Made by a program: the position numbers and the translations under genes. From the NCBI GenBank assembly GCA_914767715.1, contig OU612066.1, positions 23,284,283-23,348,282 of the forward strand: a stretch of DNA of 64,000 bases, written 5' to 3'. Shown piece by piece: positions 47,578-59,495 of the stretch (its first letter is position 1; each line of letters starts with the position of its first letter). Source of the DNA: Membranipora membranacea (Eukaryota > Bryozoa > Gymnolaemata > Cheilostomatida > Membraniporidae). The notes beneath the pieces were generated by a model. That model saw nothing but the letters and a program-made list of their open reading frames with translations, did not search any database and had not been told where the DNA came from.

Positions 47578-48209
47578 TATATATATATATATATATACTT
47601 TATTCTGTCTCTGCCGTTATGGTTAAGAAATATTGGTTTTGTAGAGCTAAAAAGTTACTAGTGATATAAAAGTCTGCACATTATAAAATATTATCTTTTG
47701 AAGAAAACGGAGTTTAAAAATTTCACACATTGTGCTCTAAAACATTGTCTCCGTAGCTCTATCTTACATTTGATATTACAGTAGCGCCCTGATGGGAGTG
47801 TAGCTACGGCGAATATTGGCTCATTGTCTGTTGCATACATACGAAGACAACGGTTCTTAAAAACTCTGGTAAAAACCTCGCACAGAGATGGGACTTCACA
47901 GTCAGCTAACGGTTGATATAACATCATTAATGGAGTTGCGACATGTTTTGGATATATGGCCAAATAATGTACATAGATGATAAATAAAAACACATTCAAT
48001 GAAAGTATAGTAACATCGCATTCTGATTGGTTTAGAAATACCAAGAGAGCACAACTTCTTCATAATAAACAGGCGCTTACGAGCTTTCTTGATTACTGCC
48101 TCAGAATGTGCCTTAAAGCTCAACTTGTGGTCAACAGTGGTACCTAAATATACAAATGACTCGACCTGCTCAACTACTGTGCCATTGATTACCAGGGGAT
48201 CACATGCAC
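47578..48209 (-). mobile_element. LINE-C fragment at tandem junction A/B
   Basis: A (TA)n tract at 47578-47597 is the 3' tail of a minus-strand LINE. Reading on the minus strand from 48209: DPLVINGTVVEQVESFVYLG, then VDHKLSFKAHSEAVIKKARK and RLFIMKKLCSLGISKP, the usual post-catalytic region of a CR1/L2-like RT. 5' truncated at 48209, exactly where unit B starts. Confidence 0.85.
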
Positions 48210-50534
48210 TTTTTCTAATCTTGTCTTCAACACGGGCTCATAACAGATAAAAAGGTTGTTTTGATTAGTGGTCTCAACTCATCAAGTAGTGTGTATACAA
48301 ATTATAGAACCTTCTTTTGAACTTTTATGTCATCAGACAGACTTGTGAGTGCCTTTGTCATTTATTTGCAAAAGTTGTTATCTAACCACAATAGTCACTA
48401 ATACTACAGTATATCCCAAATAACAGGCTCATCACAAATCGCCTGGACTAGTTGGGCGGTGCATGAGTAGGCAACTCAATGTTGTTAACTTATAACCCCC
48501 AAACCTACCAGACCAAATAACCCTCATGACTGATTTTATATGCAAATGCATGTGTGATAGCTGTCTTAATCTGATTTCAAGCTCAAAAATGATACCAAGA
48601 AACCTGTTCCTTTACAAACACTTTAATAAGTAAAGCTAGTTATTATTGTTATTTTGTGAAAATCATATTTTGTTTATTATGGAGAGAATAATGAATGCTT
48701 GCCAAACTTGTAAAACTATGGGAACCCACAACTGTCTGGCAAAATAAGGAATTGAAACACGTCACACCATCACAATGTGTCTTTCCAAATTCTTCTATAG
48801 CAATACATCACTAACCACTACCCATGGCAAATAGTTGCATACAGAGCAAGCCAGTTTACCCAATACAGGTCCTGAAAGTGTCACTTACTTTATAGACCAG
48901 GATGCCTCATATGCTATATGTGATGTTTACTTTTGGGACTTCTCATCTGCATTTAACACAATTCAATAGCAAACATCTTAAGGGTTCTACGGTTCTAGAC
49001 TGCCATGTCATAAACTTGTCACTGAATTTTCTTGTTAGTAGAACCAAAAGAAAAATCTGTCTAAAAGTGAAGTCATATATGGGGTTGTTTTCTCACGATT
49101 AGGAGTAAATTTCATGTAAACTTTCGTTCGATTCGGATTCTTATAATTTGTGGAACGTTGTATGTTAACAATGCACGTAACCAGATAGTATAACTTTTCA
49201 CAAAATGCTATTTGAGTGGCTGCCTGTTTTGATTGAAAAGTCAAGGTCATATCTATGCAAACACAACTTTGGTAAAAAGATGGAGTGGATGATCAATATG
49301 TAGAGTTTCTCATTCAATTTTGGACCTGGAGTAAGAGGGGAAGGGATACAGTGAATTATGAGTATCAAATTGAAACAATTATTAGGAGATGGTTGAGGCA
49401 TACATAGAAGCTGAATCACTGGACGGTTGGTATAAATAACGAGTAACAGCTTCTCCTTGGTATAAACCTTTTTACTTCATATCACTGTTAGGCCTAGGGT
49501 TCGTATTGGCGCAGGAGGATTGCGCTCATACAATTTTCGGAGATGAGAATCATGTGTTGCAGGTTGACATTAGTACGAAATTAAATTTGCAAGAATAAAT
49601 AGAAATTTGCATGAGAACGTGTGACCTTACCTTAAATCAATCACCACAAATACTGGGCCCCTTCTTTATCTAAATGCAGTAATGGAACGATACTCAAGTA
49701 AGCAGGACAAACCTTGCATAACAAGATGTATTTCTATGATGAAGATCTGCAGCAGGGCTGTACCTATGACTTATGAAGTGGTGGGGGCAAGTGTTGTATT
49801 GGTACTATTATGTTGCAATGAGGGTGCAACAGGGGCTCGGGAGGGGGGGGGGGCAACAGGAGCGCAGGAAGGCCTGCAGGAAGGTTTGTTACTATAGAGA
49901 TAAATATTCTCAACTGCTGGTAAAATGGGAGACAATCTGGAACATGTGAGCCCAAATGTTATAAGGAATGTAACATGACTCATTACTCTGTCACACTCAA
50001 ACTCGCTATCAGGAAAAAGCACACGACAGACGATGTGAAACTTGTCTGGTTGTTGATTTGTGCGCATTAAGTACTTCGTTGAATGTTTTATATGTGTCAA
50101 AACTGTTATGTAAACAAAAAATAATACAATATAGTTATCGGTATATTTCATGAGAATATTCTTTATGACTATGAATGATTATATTGTATGTATTATATGT
50201 ATGTTATGTTATATTTTTCAGAGTGACTTTCCTTGATCACCACTGTAAAACTGCATTTGCTAATCTTATTTGGTTGCCAAAATCTTGCCCTCATATTTCT
50301 TAAGAAAAGTGAATCCAAAAATATTAATTCCTATTACAAACAAAATAAATTAAAATGAAATTGTGTCCAAATATATGTGAACTTTATCAAATGCAATGAA
50401 ATTTGGTGTCAGGGACGAAGTGTCATGGAAGAAGCAGTCAATTGCTTTATACTGAGATATAAGATGGCATAAGGAGATTTCATTGCTTTGCATCAGCGCA
50501 TGGCAGGTGGCACGAATGTACGATGTACAAATGT

Positions 50535-50602
50535 ATGAACAGGATATACGAAGAGGATATACGAACAGGATATACGAACAGGATGTACGAACAGGATATT
50601 AT
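50535..50602 (+). repeat. 13-bp promoter minisatellite of CRP8, about 5 units
   Basis: Same unit sequence and number as CRP7. Confidence 0.9.
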
Positions 50603-50735
50603 CCGATCCTAATATCTCATCCATGAGAGAAAAATTAAAAATAAAACTTCTATTTTAATCTTTGTAACCTTATCTAATCTAAAGTTTTAATGTAAGTTAA
50701 ATCTATATACATTGTTATCAGTAACCCAGTGCTCC

Positions 50736-51685
50736 TATAAAAGCTACAACTGTGCAGGAGTAAGTCATTACAGCTTATTCCGTGGAGACATCTGCTCTCA
50801 AATAGTAAGTAAGCATTGTGGCTCTTTAGCTCTAAATTATGTGTAGCATTAAGATGTTGCAATTATTATAAATTTAGTAAGAAAAAAGTAAATTTCAGTG
50901 ACAATAATATTCTTACCATCGGTTGTTTATCATAAGTTGGAGAAAATTCCTCTATTATTAGGTCTAGTACTGTTTAGCAACTCATACTTGTTGTTAATCA
51001 ACTTCTCAGGGAAGAAAATGTAAGGCTTGTATTTATTATTACAGAGTACAAACAAGACCCCTTCATTTCATTAATATGGCTAATCTTACAAGACTTATGT
51101 TCATCATGGTGATTGCAACAGTTCTGATGGCAGTTGGTAAGTACTATCACTTATTTGTAGAGGATTTCTAACAGTGTGCCAGTCAAAAAATGATGTTATG
51201 GTATGGGTAGCTTGTTGATTTCTAGCGTCAATTTATCAACTTCCAAATACTCATTGAAGGAAAATATAACGCAATGTATTGATCTTTGGCTTTAACAGTA
51301 TCAGCACCTATCCATCCAGTAAAAATAGAAGTTTTGGCTTGACCTTGAGATGGTCGCAAGGTACCCTGAATCACAACACTGAAGGTGTATGTGTGCATCG
51401 CTGCCAAAACTGATTCTGGTACTAATCGACCTTTGGCATTAGTCAAAACTTGCTGTTCAGAGAGAGTATTAAACAGTTGAATATGTTTTTCAGTGAAATC
51501 TGCAGAGACAACCTGCCAAGGTTGCAACACCCCAAAAAGTACCGGAGCTGACTGGAGTAAGACTGGTTGTGAAGGAAAATCGTGTGAAACCGCCTGCAAA
51601 AATGTTGGATGGACAGGAGGAAATTGCAATAGTGATTGCTGCTGTTGCTATAAATAGTCACCATATATCCTCGCTCAAAAATAAA
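50736..51685 (+). CDS. CRP8: intact ten-cysteine secreted peptide gene
   Basis: TATA 50736-50741; exons about 50767-50804, 51045-51136 (ATG 51076-51078) and 51494-51657 (TAG at the end); AATAAA 51680-51685. Precursor and introns appear identical to CRP7, as expected from the tandem duplication. If the duplication is real it simply doubles dosage of one peptide. Confidence 0.87.
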
Positions 51686-53132
51686 ATTAATCTTGATAAT
51701 GCTGAAAACATAAATGATCCTTGTTTGACTACATTAAGCATCAATGTAGTAAATTGATCTTTATTTTTTGTGAAAAATCATCTGTAGATTTTAACACCCT
51801 TTGATTTTTACAAAAAATACTATCTTCTGAATAAATATGCATTATTATTATCTTTTGTGTTTGCATTATCTGCTGCTGCAAGAGTACTCAACTTTATTCA
51901 AAATTTGTCATTCTTTTTTTTTTAAAAACCTGACACAGTTCATTTGCAAACACTTACATTCAGAAATTGATGGTCATACAGGCAGTAGTCACATAGCCAA
52001 AAGACCATTTGAAGTTGCTCAATCTAAGTTTGACACCTGTCAATCTGAGTCATCAATCGGATTCATAACTTATGTCCACTAAGCATTCCAAAAGACTTGG
52101 GAAATCAACAAGCTAAAAAGACGCTCAGGCCTCGTCTTCAAAGAGTCTTCTTTATAAGTAAAATGAAACCAATCACATGCTGCTCACTGCCTTCCCATGA
52201 GGGCTTCATCCATAATCCTGCAGGCAAGGATGCCCCTTGTTGTGCTTGCAATTGATTGACTAGTGTTTTGGAATGGACATTTTTCCCTCTGAACATCTTT
52301 TTTGATACAACAAGAAATTTGAAAGACCAGTTTACTCAAATTAAGTATTACTTGTCAGTATAATCTCTATAGCTTTGACTTATTTGAAGATATTGTCCAA
52401 CAGCCAAGTCTTTTGTTACGAAGCCAGAGGAAGTGTATCTCTGGCCCTATAGTAATATTAATCGTTATACTTTATTTCAATTTAAACTGATGAGGCGGCA
52501 ATATCTATTCCAAGTCAGCAACTAAAGTCTAATCATGTATGTTGGTTAAAGGCTTTGAGTTTGTTATCAAATAAATTTAAATTAATGCATTCTTATCATG
52601 GTAGTAAATTGTTTATAGAGATCTCTATTAATTGCCTATGGATGTATGTGAATTATTTAGGATATATAATTATGTCAAGACATATTCATTATATTGCCCT
52701 ACCAAATATTATATAAAACTCTCTGCCCTTTTTGATGTCGTAGTATTCTACATAGAGGAGCTGTGTTCATGTCAACAGCTGGTTTCTATAATTTCTTCAC
52801 CAATCACAAATTGTAAGGATTAAAATTAATTTTGTTATTTGAGTACTATGGTAATTATAATGGAATATGGTATTTGACTGGTTGCTTATTCTGACAACGA
52901 ATTTAATTTCATGTATGATCTGGCTTTATAACATAAGAGATGTTACAACGTTTTTGATGGCTGAGCTAATTTGATTGCTAAAACAGGCTTTTATTATTCT
53001 TATAGATATATTACATCCTATTCTTTGGTTGAAAATAATATTTGATGAGCCCGAAGTGGCTTTTACTGTCACGTCATGATGCGTGTGGTTTTTAAAATTT
53101 GATGATATAATGCGAAAATTTGAGCAACGATT

Positions 53133-53764
53133 TATATATATATATATATATACTTTATTCTGTCTCTGCCGTTATGGTTAAGAAATATTGGTTTTGTAGA
53201 GCTAAAAAGTTACTAGTGATATAAAAGTCTGCACATTATAAAATATTATCTTTTGAAGAAAACGGAGTTTAAAAATTTCACACATTGTGCTCTAAAACAT
53301 TGTCTCCGTAGCTCTATCTTACATTTGATATTACAGTAGCGCCCTGATGGGAGTGTAGCTACGGCGAATATTGGCTCATTGTCTGTTGCATACATACGAA
53401 GACAACGGTTCTTAAAAACTCTGGTAAAAACCTCGCACAGAGATGGGACTTCACAGTCAGCTAACGGTTGATATAACATCATTAATGGAGTTGCGACATG
53501 TTTTGGATATATGGCCAAATAATGTACATAGATGATAAATAAAAACACATTCAATGAAAGTATAGTAACATCGCATTCTGATTGGTTTAGAAATACCAAG
53601 AGAGCACAACTTCTTCATAATAAACAGGCGCTTACGAGCTTTCTTGATTACTGCCTCAGAATGTGCCTTAAAGCTCAACTTGTGGTCAACAGTGGTACCT
53701 AAATATACAAATGACTCGACCTGCTCAACTACTGTGCCATTGATTACCAGGGGATCACATGCAC
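53133..53764 (-). mobile_element. LINE-C fragment at tandem junction B/C
   Basis: Copy of 47578-48209 with the same (TA)n tail and the same 5' truncation point. Confidence 0.85.
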
Positions 53765-56076
53765 TTTTTCTAATCTTGTCTTCAACACGGGCTCATAACA
53801 GATATAAAGGTTGTTTTGATTAGTGGTCTCAACTCATCAAGTAGTGTGTATACAAATTATAAAACTTTCTTTTGAACTTTTATGTCATCAGACAGACTTG
53901 TGAGTGCCTTTGTCATTTATTTGCAAAAGTTGTTATCTAACCACAATAGTCACTAATATTACAGTATATCCCAAATAACAGGCTCATCACAAATCGCCTG
54001 GACTAGTTGGGCGGTGCATGAGTAGGCAACTCAATGTTGTTAACTTATAACCCCCAAACCTACCAGTCCAAATAACCCTGATTACTGATTTTATATGCAA
54101 ATGCATGTGTGATAGCTGTCTTAATCTGATTTCAAGCTCAAAAATGATACCAAGAAACCTGTTCCTTTACAGACACTTTAATAATTAAAGCTAGTTATTA
54201 TTGTTATTTTGTGAAAATCATATTTTGTTTATTATGGAGAGAATAATGAATGCTTGCCAAACTTGTAAAACTATGGGAACCCACAACTGTCTGGCAAAAT
54301 AAGGAATTGAAACACGTCACACCATCACAGTGTGTCTTTCCAAATTGTTCTATAGCAATACATCACTAACCACTACCCATGGCAAATAGTTGCATACAGA
54401 GCAAGCCAGTTTACCCAATACAGGTCCTGAAAGTGTCACTTACTTTATAGACCAGAATGCCTCATATGCTATATGTGATGTTTACTTTTGGGACTTCTCA
54501 TCTGCATTTAACACAATTCAATAGCAAACATCTTAAGGGTTCTAGGGTTCTAGACTGCCATGTCATAAACTTGTCACTGAATTTTCTTGTTAGTAGAACC
54601 AAAAGAAAAATCTGTCTAAAAGTGAAGTCATATATGGGGTTGTTTTCTCACGATTAGGAGTGAATTTCACGTAAACTTTCGTTCGGATTGGGATTCCCAC
54701 AATTTGTGGAACGTTGTATGTTAACAATGCACGTAACCAGATAGTACAAATTTTCACAAAATGCTATCTGAGTGGCTGCCTGTTTTGATGGAAAAGTCAA
54801 GGTCATATCTATGCAAACACAACTTTGGTAAAAAGATGGAGTGGATGATCAATATGTAGAGTTTCTCATTAAATTTTGGACCTGGAGTAAGAGGGGAAGG
54901 GATACAGTGAATTATGAGTATCAAATTGAAACAATTATTAGGAGATGGTTGAGGCATACATAGAAGCTGAATCACTGGACGGTTGGTATAAACAACGAGT
55001 AACAGCTTCTCCTTGGTATAAACCTTTTTATTTAATATCACTGTTAGGCCTAGGGTTCATATTTGCGCAGGAGGATTGCGCTCATACAATTTTCGGAGAT
55101 GAGAATCATGTGTTGCAGGTTGACATCAGTACGAAATTAAATTTGCAAGAATAAGTAGAAATTTGCATGAGAACGTGTGACCTTACCTTAAATCAATCAC
55201 CACAAATACTGGGCCCCTTCTTTATCTAAATGCAGTAATGGAACGATACTCAAGTAAGCAGGACAAACATTGCATAAAAAGATGTATTTCTATGATGAAG
55301 ATCTGCAGCAGGGCTGTACCTATGACTTGTGGTGGGGCAAGTGTTGTGTTGGTACTATTATGTTGCAATGAGGGTGCAACAGGGGCTTGGGGGGGGCAAC
55401 AGGAGGGCAGGAAGGCCTGCAGGAATGTTTGTTACTGTAGAGATAAATATTCTCAATTGCTGGTAAAATGGAAGACAATCTGGAACATGTGAGCCCAAAT
55501 GTTATAAGGAATGTAACATGACTCATTACTCTGTCACACTCAAACTCGCTATCAGGAAAAAGCACACGACAGAGGATGTAAAACTTGTCTGGTGTTGACT
55601 TGTGTGCATAAAGTACTTCGTTGAATGCTTTATATGTGTCAAAACTGTTATGCAAACAAAAAATAATACAATATAGTTATCGGTATATTTCATGAGAATA
55701 TTCTTTATGACTATGAATGATTATATTGTATGTATTATACGTATGTTATGTTATATTTTTCAGAGTGACTTCCCTTGATCACCACTGTAAAACTGCATTT
55801 GCTAACCTTATTTGGTTAACCAAAATCTTGCCTCATATTTCTTAAGAAAAGTGAATCCAAAAATAGTAATTCCGATTACAAACAAAATAAATTAAAATGA
55901 AATTGTGTCCAAATATATGTGAACTCTATCAAATGCAATGAAATTTGGTGTCAGGGACGAAGTGTCATGGAAGAAGCAGTCAATTGCTTTATACTGAGAT
56001 ATAAGATGGCATAAGGAGATTCGATTGCTTTGCATCAGCGCATGGCAGGTGGCACGAATGTACGATGTACAAATGT

Positions 56077-56130
56077 ATGAACAGGATATACAAACAGGAT
56101 ATACGAACAGGATGAACGAACAGGATATTA
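56077..56130 (+). repeat. 13-bp promoter minisatellite of CRP9, about 4 units
   Basis: Includes variant units CAAACAGGATATA and GATGAAC. Confidence 0.9.
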
Positions 56131-56264
56131 TCCGATCCTAAAATCTTATCCATGAGAGAAAAATTAAAAATATAACTTCTATTTTAATTTTTGTAACCTT
56201 ATTAAATCTAAAGTTTTAATGTAAGTTTTATCTATATGCATTGTTATCAGTAACCCAGTGCTCC

Positions 56265-57218
56265 TATAAAAGCTACAACTGTGCAGGAGTAAGTCATTAC
56301 AGGTTATTCCGTGGACACATCTGCTCTCAAATAGTAAGTAAGCATTGTAGCTCTTTGGCTCTAAATTATGTGTAGCATTAAGATGTTGCAATTATTATCA
56401 ATTTAGTAAGAAAAAAGTAAATTTCAGTGACAATAATATTCTTACCGATCGGTTGTTTATCATAAGTTGGAGAAAATTCCTTTATTATTAGGTCTAGTAC
56501 TGTTTAGCAACTCATACTTGTTGTTAATCAACTTCTCAGGGAAGAAAATGTAAGGCTTGTATTTCTTATTACAGAGTACAAACAAGACCCCTTCATTTCA
56601 TTAATATGGCTAATCTTACAAGACTTATGTTCATCATGGTGATTGCAACAGTTCTGATGGCAGTTGGTAAGTACTATCACTTATTTGTAGAGGATTTCTA
56701 ACAGTGTGCCAGTCAAAAAATGTTGTTATGGTATGGGTAGCTTGTTGATTTCTAGCGTCAATTTATCAACTTCCAAATAATCATTGAAGAAAAATATAAC
56801 CCAATGTATTGATCTTTGGCTTTAACAGTATCAGCACTATCTATCCATCCAGTAAAGACAGAAGGTTTGTCTTGACCTTGAGATGGTCGCAAGGTACCCT
56901 GAATCACAACACCGAAGGTGTATGTGTGCATCGCTGCCAAAACTGATTCTGGTACTAATCGACCTTTGGCATTAGTCAAAACTTGCTGTTCAGAGAGAGT
57001 ATTAAACAGTTGAATATGTTTTTCAGTGAAATCTGCAGAGACAACCTGCCAAGGTTGCAACACCCCAAAAAGTACCGGAGCTGACTGGAGTAAGACTGGT
57101 TGTGAAGGAAAATCATGTGAAACCGCCTGCAAAAATGTTGGATGGACAGGAGGAAATTGCAATAGTGATTGCTGCTGTTGCTATAAATAGTCACCATATA
57201 TCCTCGCTCAAAAATAAA
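56265..57218 (+). CDS. CRP9: intact ten-cysteine secreted peptide gene
   Basis: TATA 56265-56270; exons about 56296-56333, 56575-56666 (ATG 56606-56608) and 57027-57190 (TAG); AATAAA 57213-57218. The mature peptide is identical to CRP7, with one silent change in the Ser codon of GKSC (TCA for TCG). The intron has several substitutions relative to CRP7, so the protein has been kept while non-coding sites moved. Confidence 0.87.
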
Positions 57219-58379
57219 ATTAATCTTGATAATGCTGAAAACATAAATGATCCTTGTTTTGACTACATTAACCATCAATGTAGTAAATTGATCTTTATTT
57301 TTTGTGAAAAATCATCTGTAGATTTTAACACCCTTTGATTATTACAAAAAATACTATCTTCTGAATAAATGTGCATTATTATTATCTTTTGTGTTTGCAT
57401 TATCTGCTGCTGCAAGAGTACTCAACTTTATTCAAAACTTGCCATTCAGTACTTTTTAAAAACCTGACACAGTTCATTTGCAAACACTTACATTCAGAAA
57501 TTGATGGTCATACAGGCAGTAGTCACATAGCCAAAAGACCATTTGAAGTTGCTCAATCTAAGTTTGACACCTGTCAACCTGAGTCATCAATCGAATTCAT
57601 AACGTATGTCCACTAAGCATTCAAAAAGACTTAGAAACCAACAAGCTAAAAAGACGCTCAGGCCTCGTCTTCAAAGAATCTTCTTTATAAGTACAATGAA
57701 ACCAATCACATGCTGCTCACTGCCTTCCCATGAGGGCTTCATCCATAATCCTGCAGGCAAGGAAGCCCCTTGTTGTGCTTGCATTTGATTGACTAGTGTT
57801 TTGAAATGGACATTTTTCCTTCTGAACATCTTTTTTGATGCAATAAGAAATTTGAAAGACCAGCTTACTCAAATTAAGTATTATTTGTCAGTATAATCTC
57901 TATAGCTTTGACTTATTTGAAGATATTGTCCAACAGCCAAGTCTTTTGTTACGAAGCCAGAGGAAGTTGTATCTCTGGCCCTCTAGTAATATTAATCGTT
58001 ATAATTTATTTCAATTTAAACTGATGAGGCGGCAATATCTATTCCAAGTCTGCAACTAAAGTCTAATCATGTATGTTGGTTAAAGGCTTTGAGTTTGTTA
58101 ACAAATAAATTTAAATTAATGCATTCTTATCATGGTAGTAAATTGTTTATAGAGATCTCTATTAATTGCCTATGGATGTATGTGAGTTATTTAGGATATA
58201 TAATTATGTCAAGACATATTCATTATATTGCCCTACCAAATATTATATAAAACTCTCTGCCCTTTTTGATGTCGTATTATTCTACATGGAGGAGCTGTGT
58301 TCATGTCAACAGCTGGTTTCTATAATTTCTTCACCAATCACAAATTGTAAGGATTAAAATTAATTTTGTTATTTGTGTA

Positions 58380-59145
58380 CTATGTTAATTATAATGGAAT
58401 ATGGTATTTGACTGGTTGCTTATTCTGACAACGAATTTAATTTCATGTATGAACTGGCTTTATCGCATAAGAGATGTTACAACGTTTTTGATGGCTGAGC
58501 TAATTTGATTGCTAGAAACTTCAAAACAGGCTTTTTTTATTCTTATAGATATATTACATCCTATTCTTTGGTTGAAAATAATATTTGATGAGCCCGAAGT
58601 GGCTTTTACTGTTACGTCATGATGCGTGTGGATTTTAAAATTTGATGATATAATGCGAAAATTTGAGCAACGATTTGAGACAGATCGAATTATTAAGAGC
58701 CAATTGTTTTGCTATTTCCACTGGAGTGCTGCTTAAATGACATACAAATCAATCTTCAGCCGTATAACAAATGTATCAAGATCTGCACTGACCATCAAAG
58801 GTAGATACATTTGGAGTCATTTTTACATAACATCAAACATGCTGTCAAAAGTATTGTGATTGAAATGACTTACAGTTTTCTACTAGGTATGATATCAAGC
58901 ACTAGATGATAAAATAGCACGGCAATTACAATTTCATATGTTTGAATTTTCCTTTTCAGCTAGTCAGCTATCTTCCATTCCATCAGATATTAACTCGGCA
59001 TCATGATGATGGTTATTGTGTGTGATAGATGTTGGATGAAATATATTCATGGATAGGGGAGCATATCCGGCTTTGAGCAAGCATATGGCAATTTATGTAT
59101 GATTCCTGGAAACAATAATTCATTTCAATGCCAGCATATCGGACA
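58380..59145. other. 3' flank of CRP9, no gene seen
   Basis: Homologous to 29300-30045. It contains the exon-like acceptor segment near 58960 and no supported coding exon. Confidence 0.4.
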
Positions 59146-59495
59146 TGTTTTTTTAGTGCAAAAGTGATCCTCGTTAAAACGGACGCTGACAGAGAAAGGA
59201 TAACTGCAGAGCCAAACGGATTTCATATTTGAAACGAGCGAGAGTTGCTTCTGCTTCTGAGGTAAGTTTGAAGCAAGTCTATTTTTTAATCCTAGCGAAA
59301 AAAAAGCATGATACCAACCCTTGGCATATTTTTGAATTTTTTAAGTCAGCGTTATTACCCCTCCAGCTTGTCTCAGGATCTTTATATTCTGCAGTTTGAA
59401 TAAGGTCAATGGGGGCTCTAACTGGTCAGTGTTTCATATTATTCCGACAGACTTTGTATTTTTTCACGCTGTCGTATTACATGTTTTTTAGAATC
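59146..59495. repeat. 335-bp satellite, about one unit (module 2 right edge)
   Basis: Same unit as at 7940 and 30046, again directly after the shared CRP 3' flank (CCAGCATATCGGACATG). It breaks off at about 59490 into single-copy sequence. Confidence 0.85.

Larger units (their letters stand above)
42658..48209 (+). repeat. tandem unit A (5552 bp) with CRP7
   Basis: Begins TTTTTCTAATCTTGTCTTCA and ends with the LINE-C fragment. Unit B repeats it at +5552. The only differences I found between A and B are three single-base insertions in B (near 49786, 50048 and 50287). Confidence 0.9.
48210..53764 (+). repeat. tandem unit B (5555 bp) with CRP8
   Basis: Near-perfect copy of unit A, including the LINE-C fragment at its right end (53133-53764). 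Confidence 0.9.
53765..59145 (+). repeat. tandem unit C with CRP9, no LINE-C
   Basis: Starts as A and B do, but is visibly diverged (for example AACCCTGATTACTG, GGACTTGGGGGG and many single changes). At GAGCAACGATTT it continues into GAGACAGATCG, as in module 1 (29600), instead of the LINE. It therefore holds the uninterrupted right end of the original segment. Confidence 0.85.
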
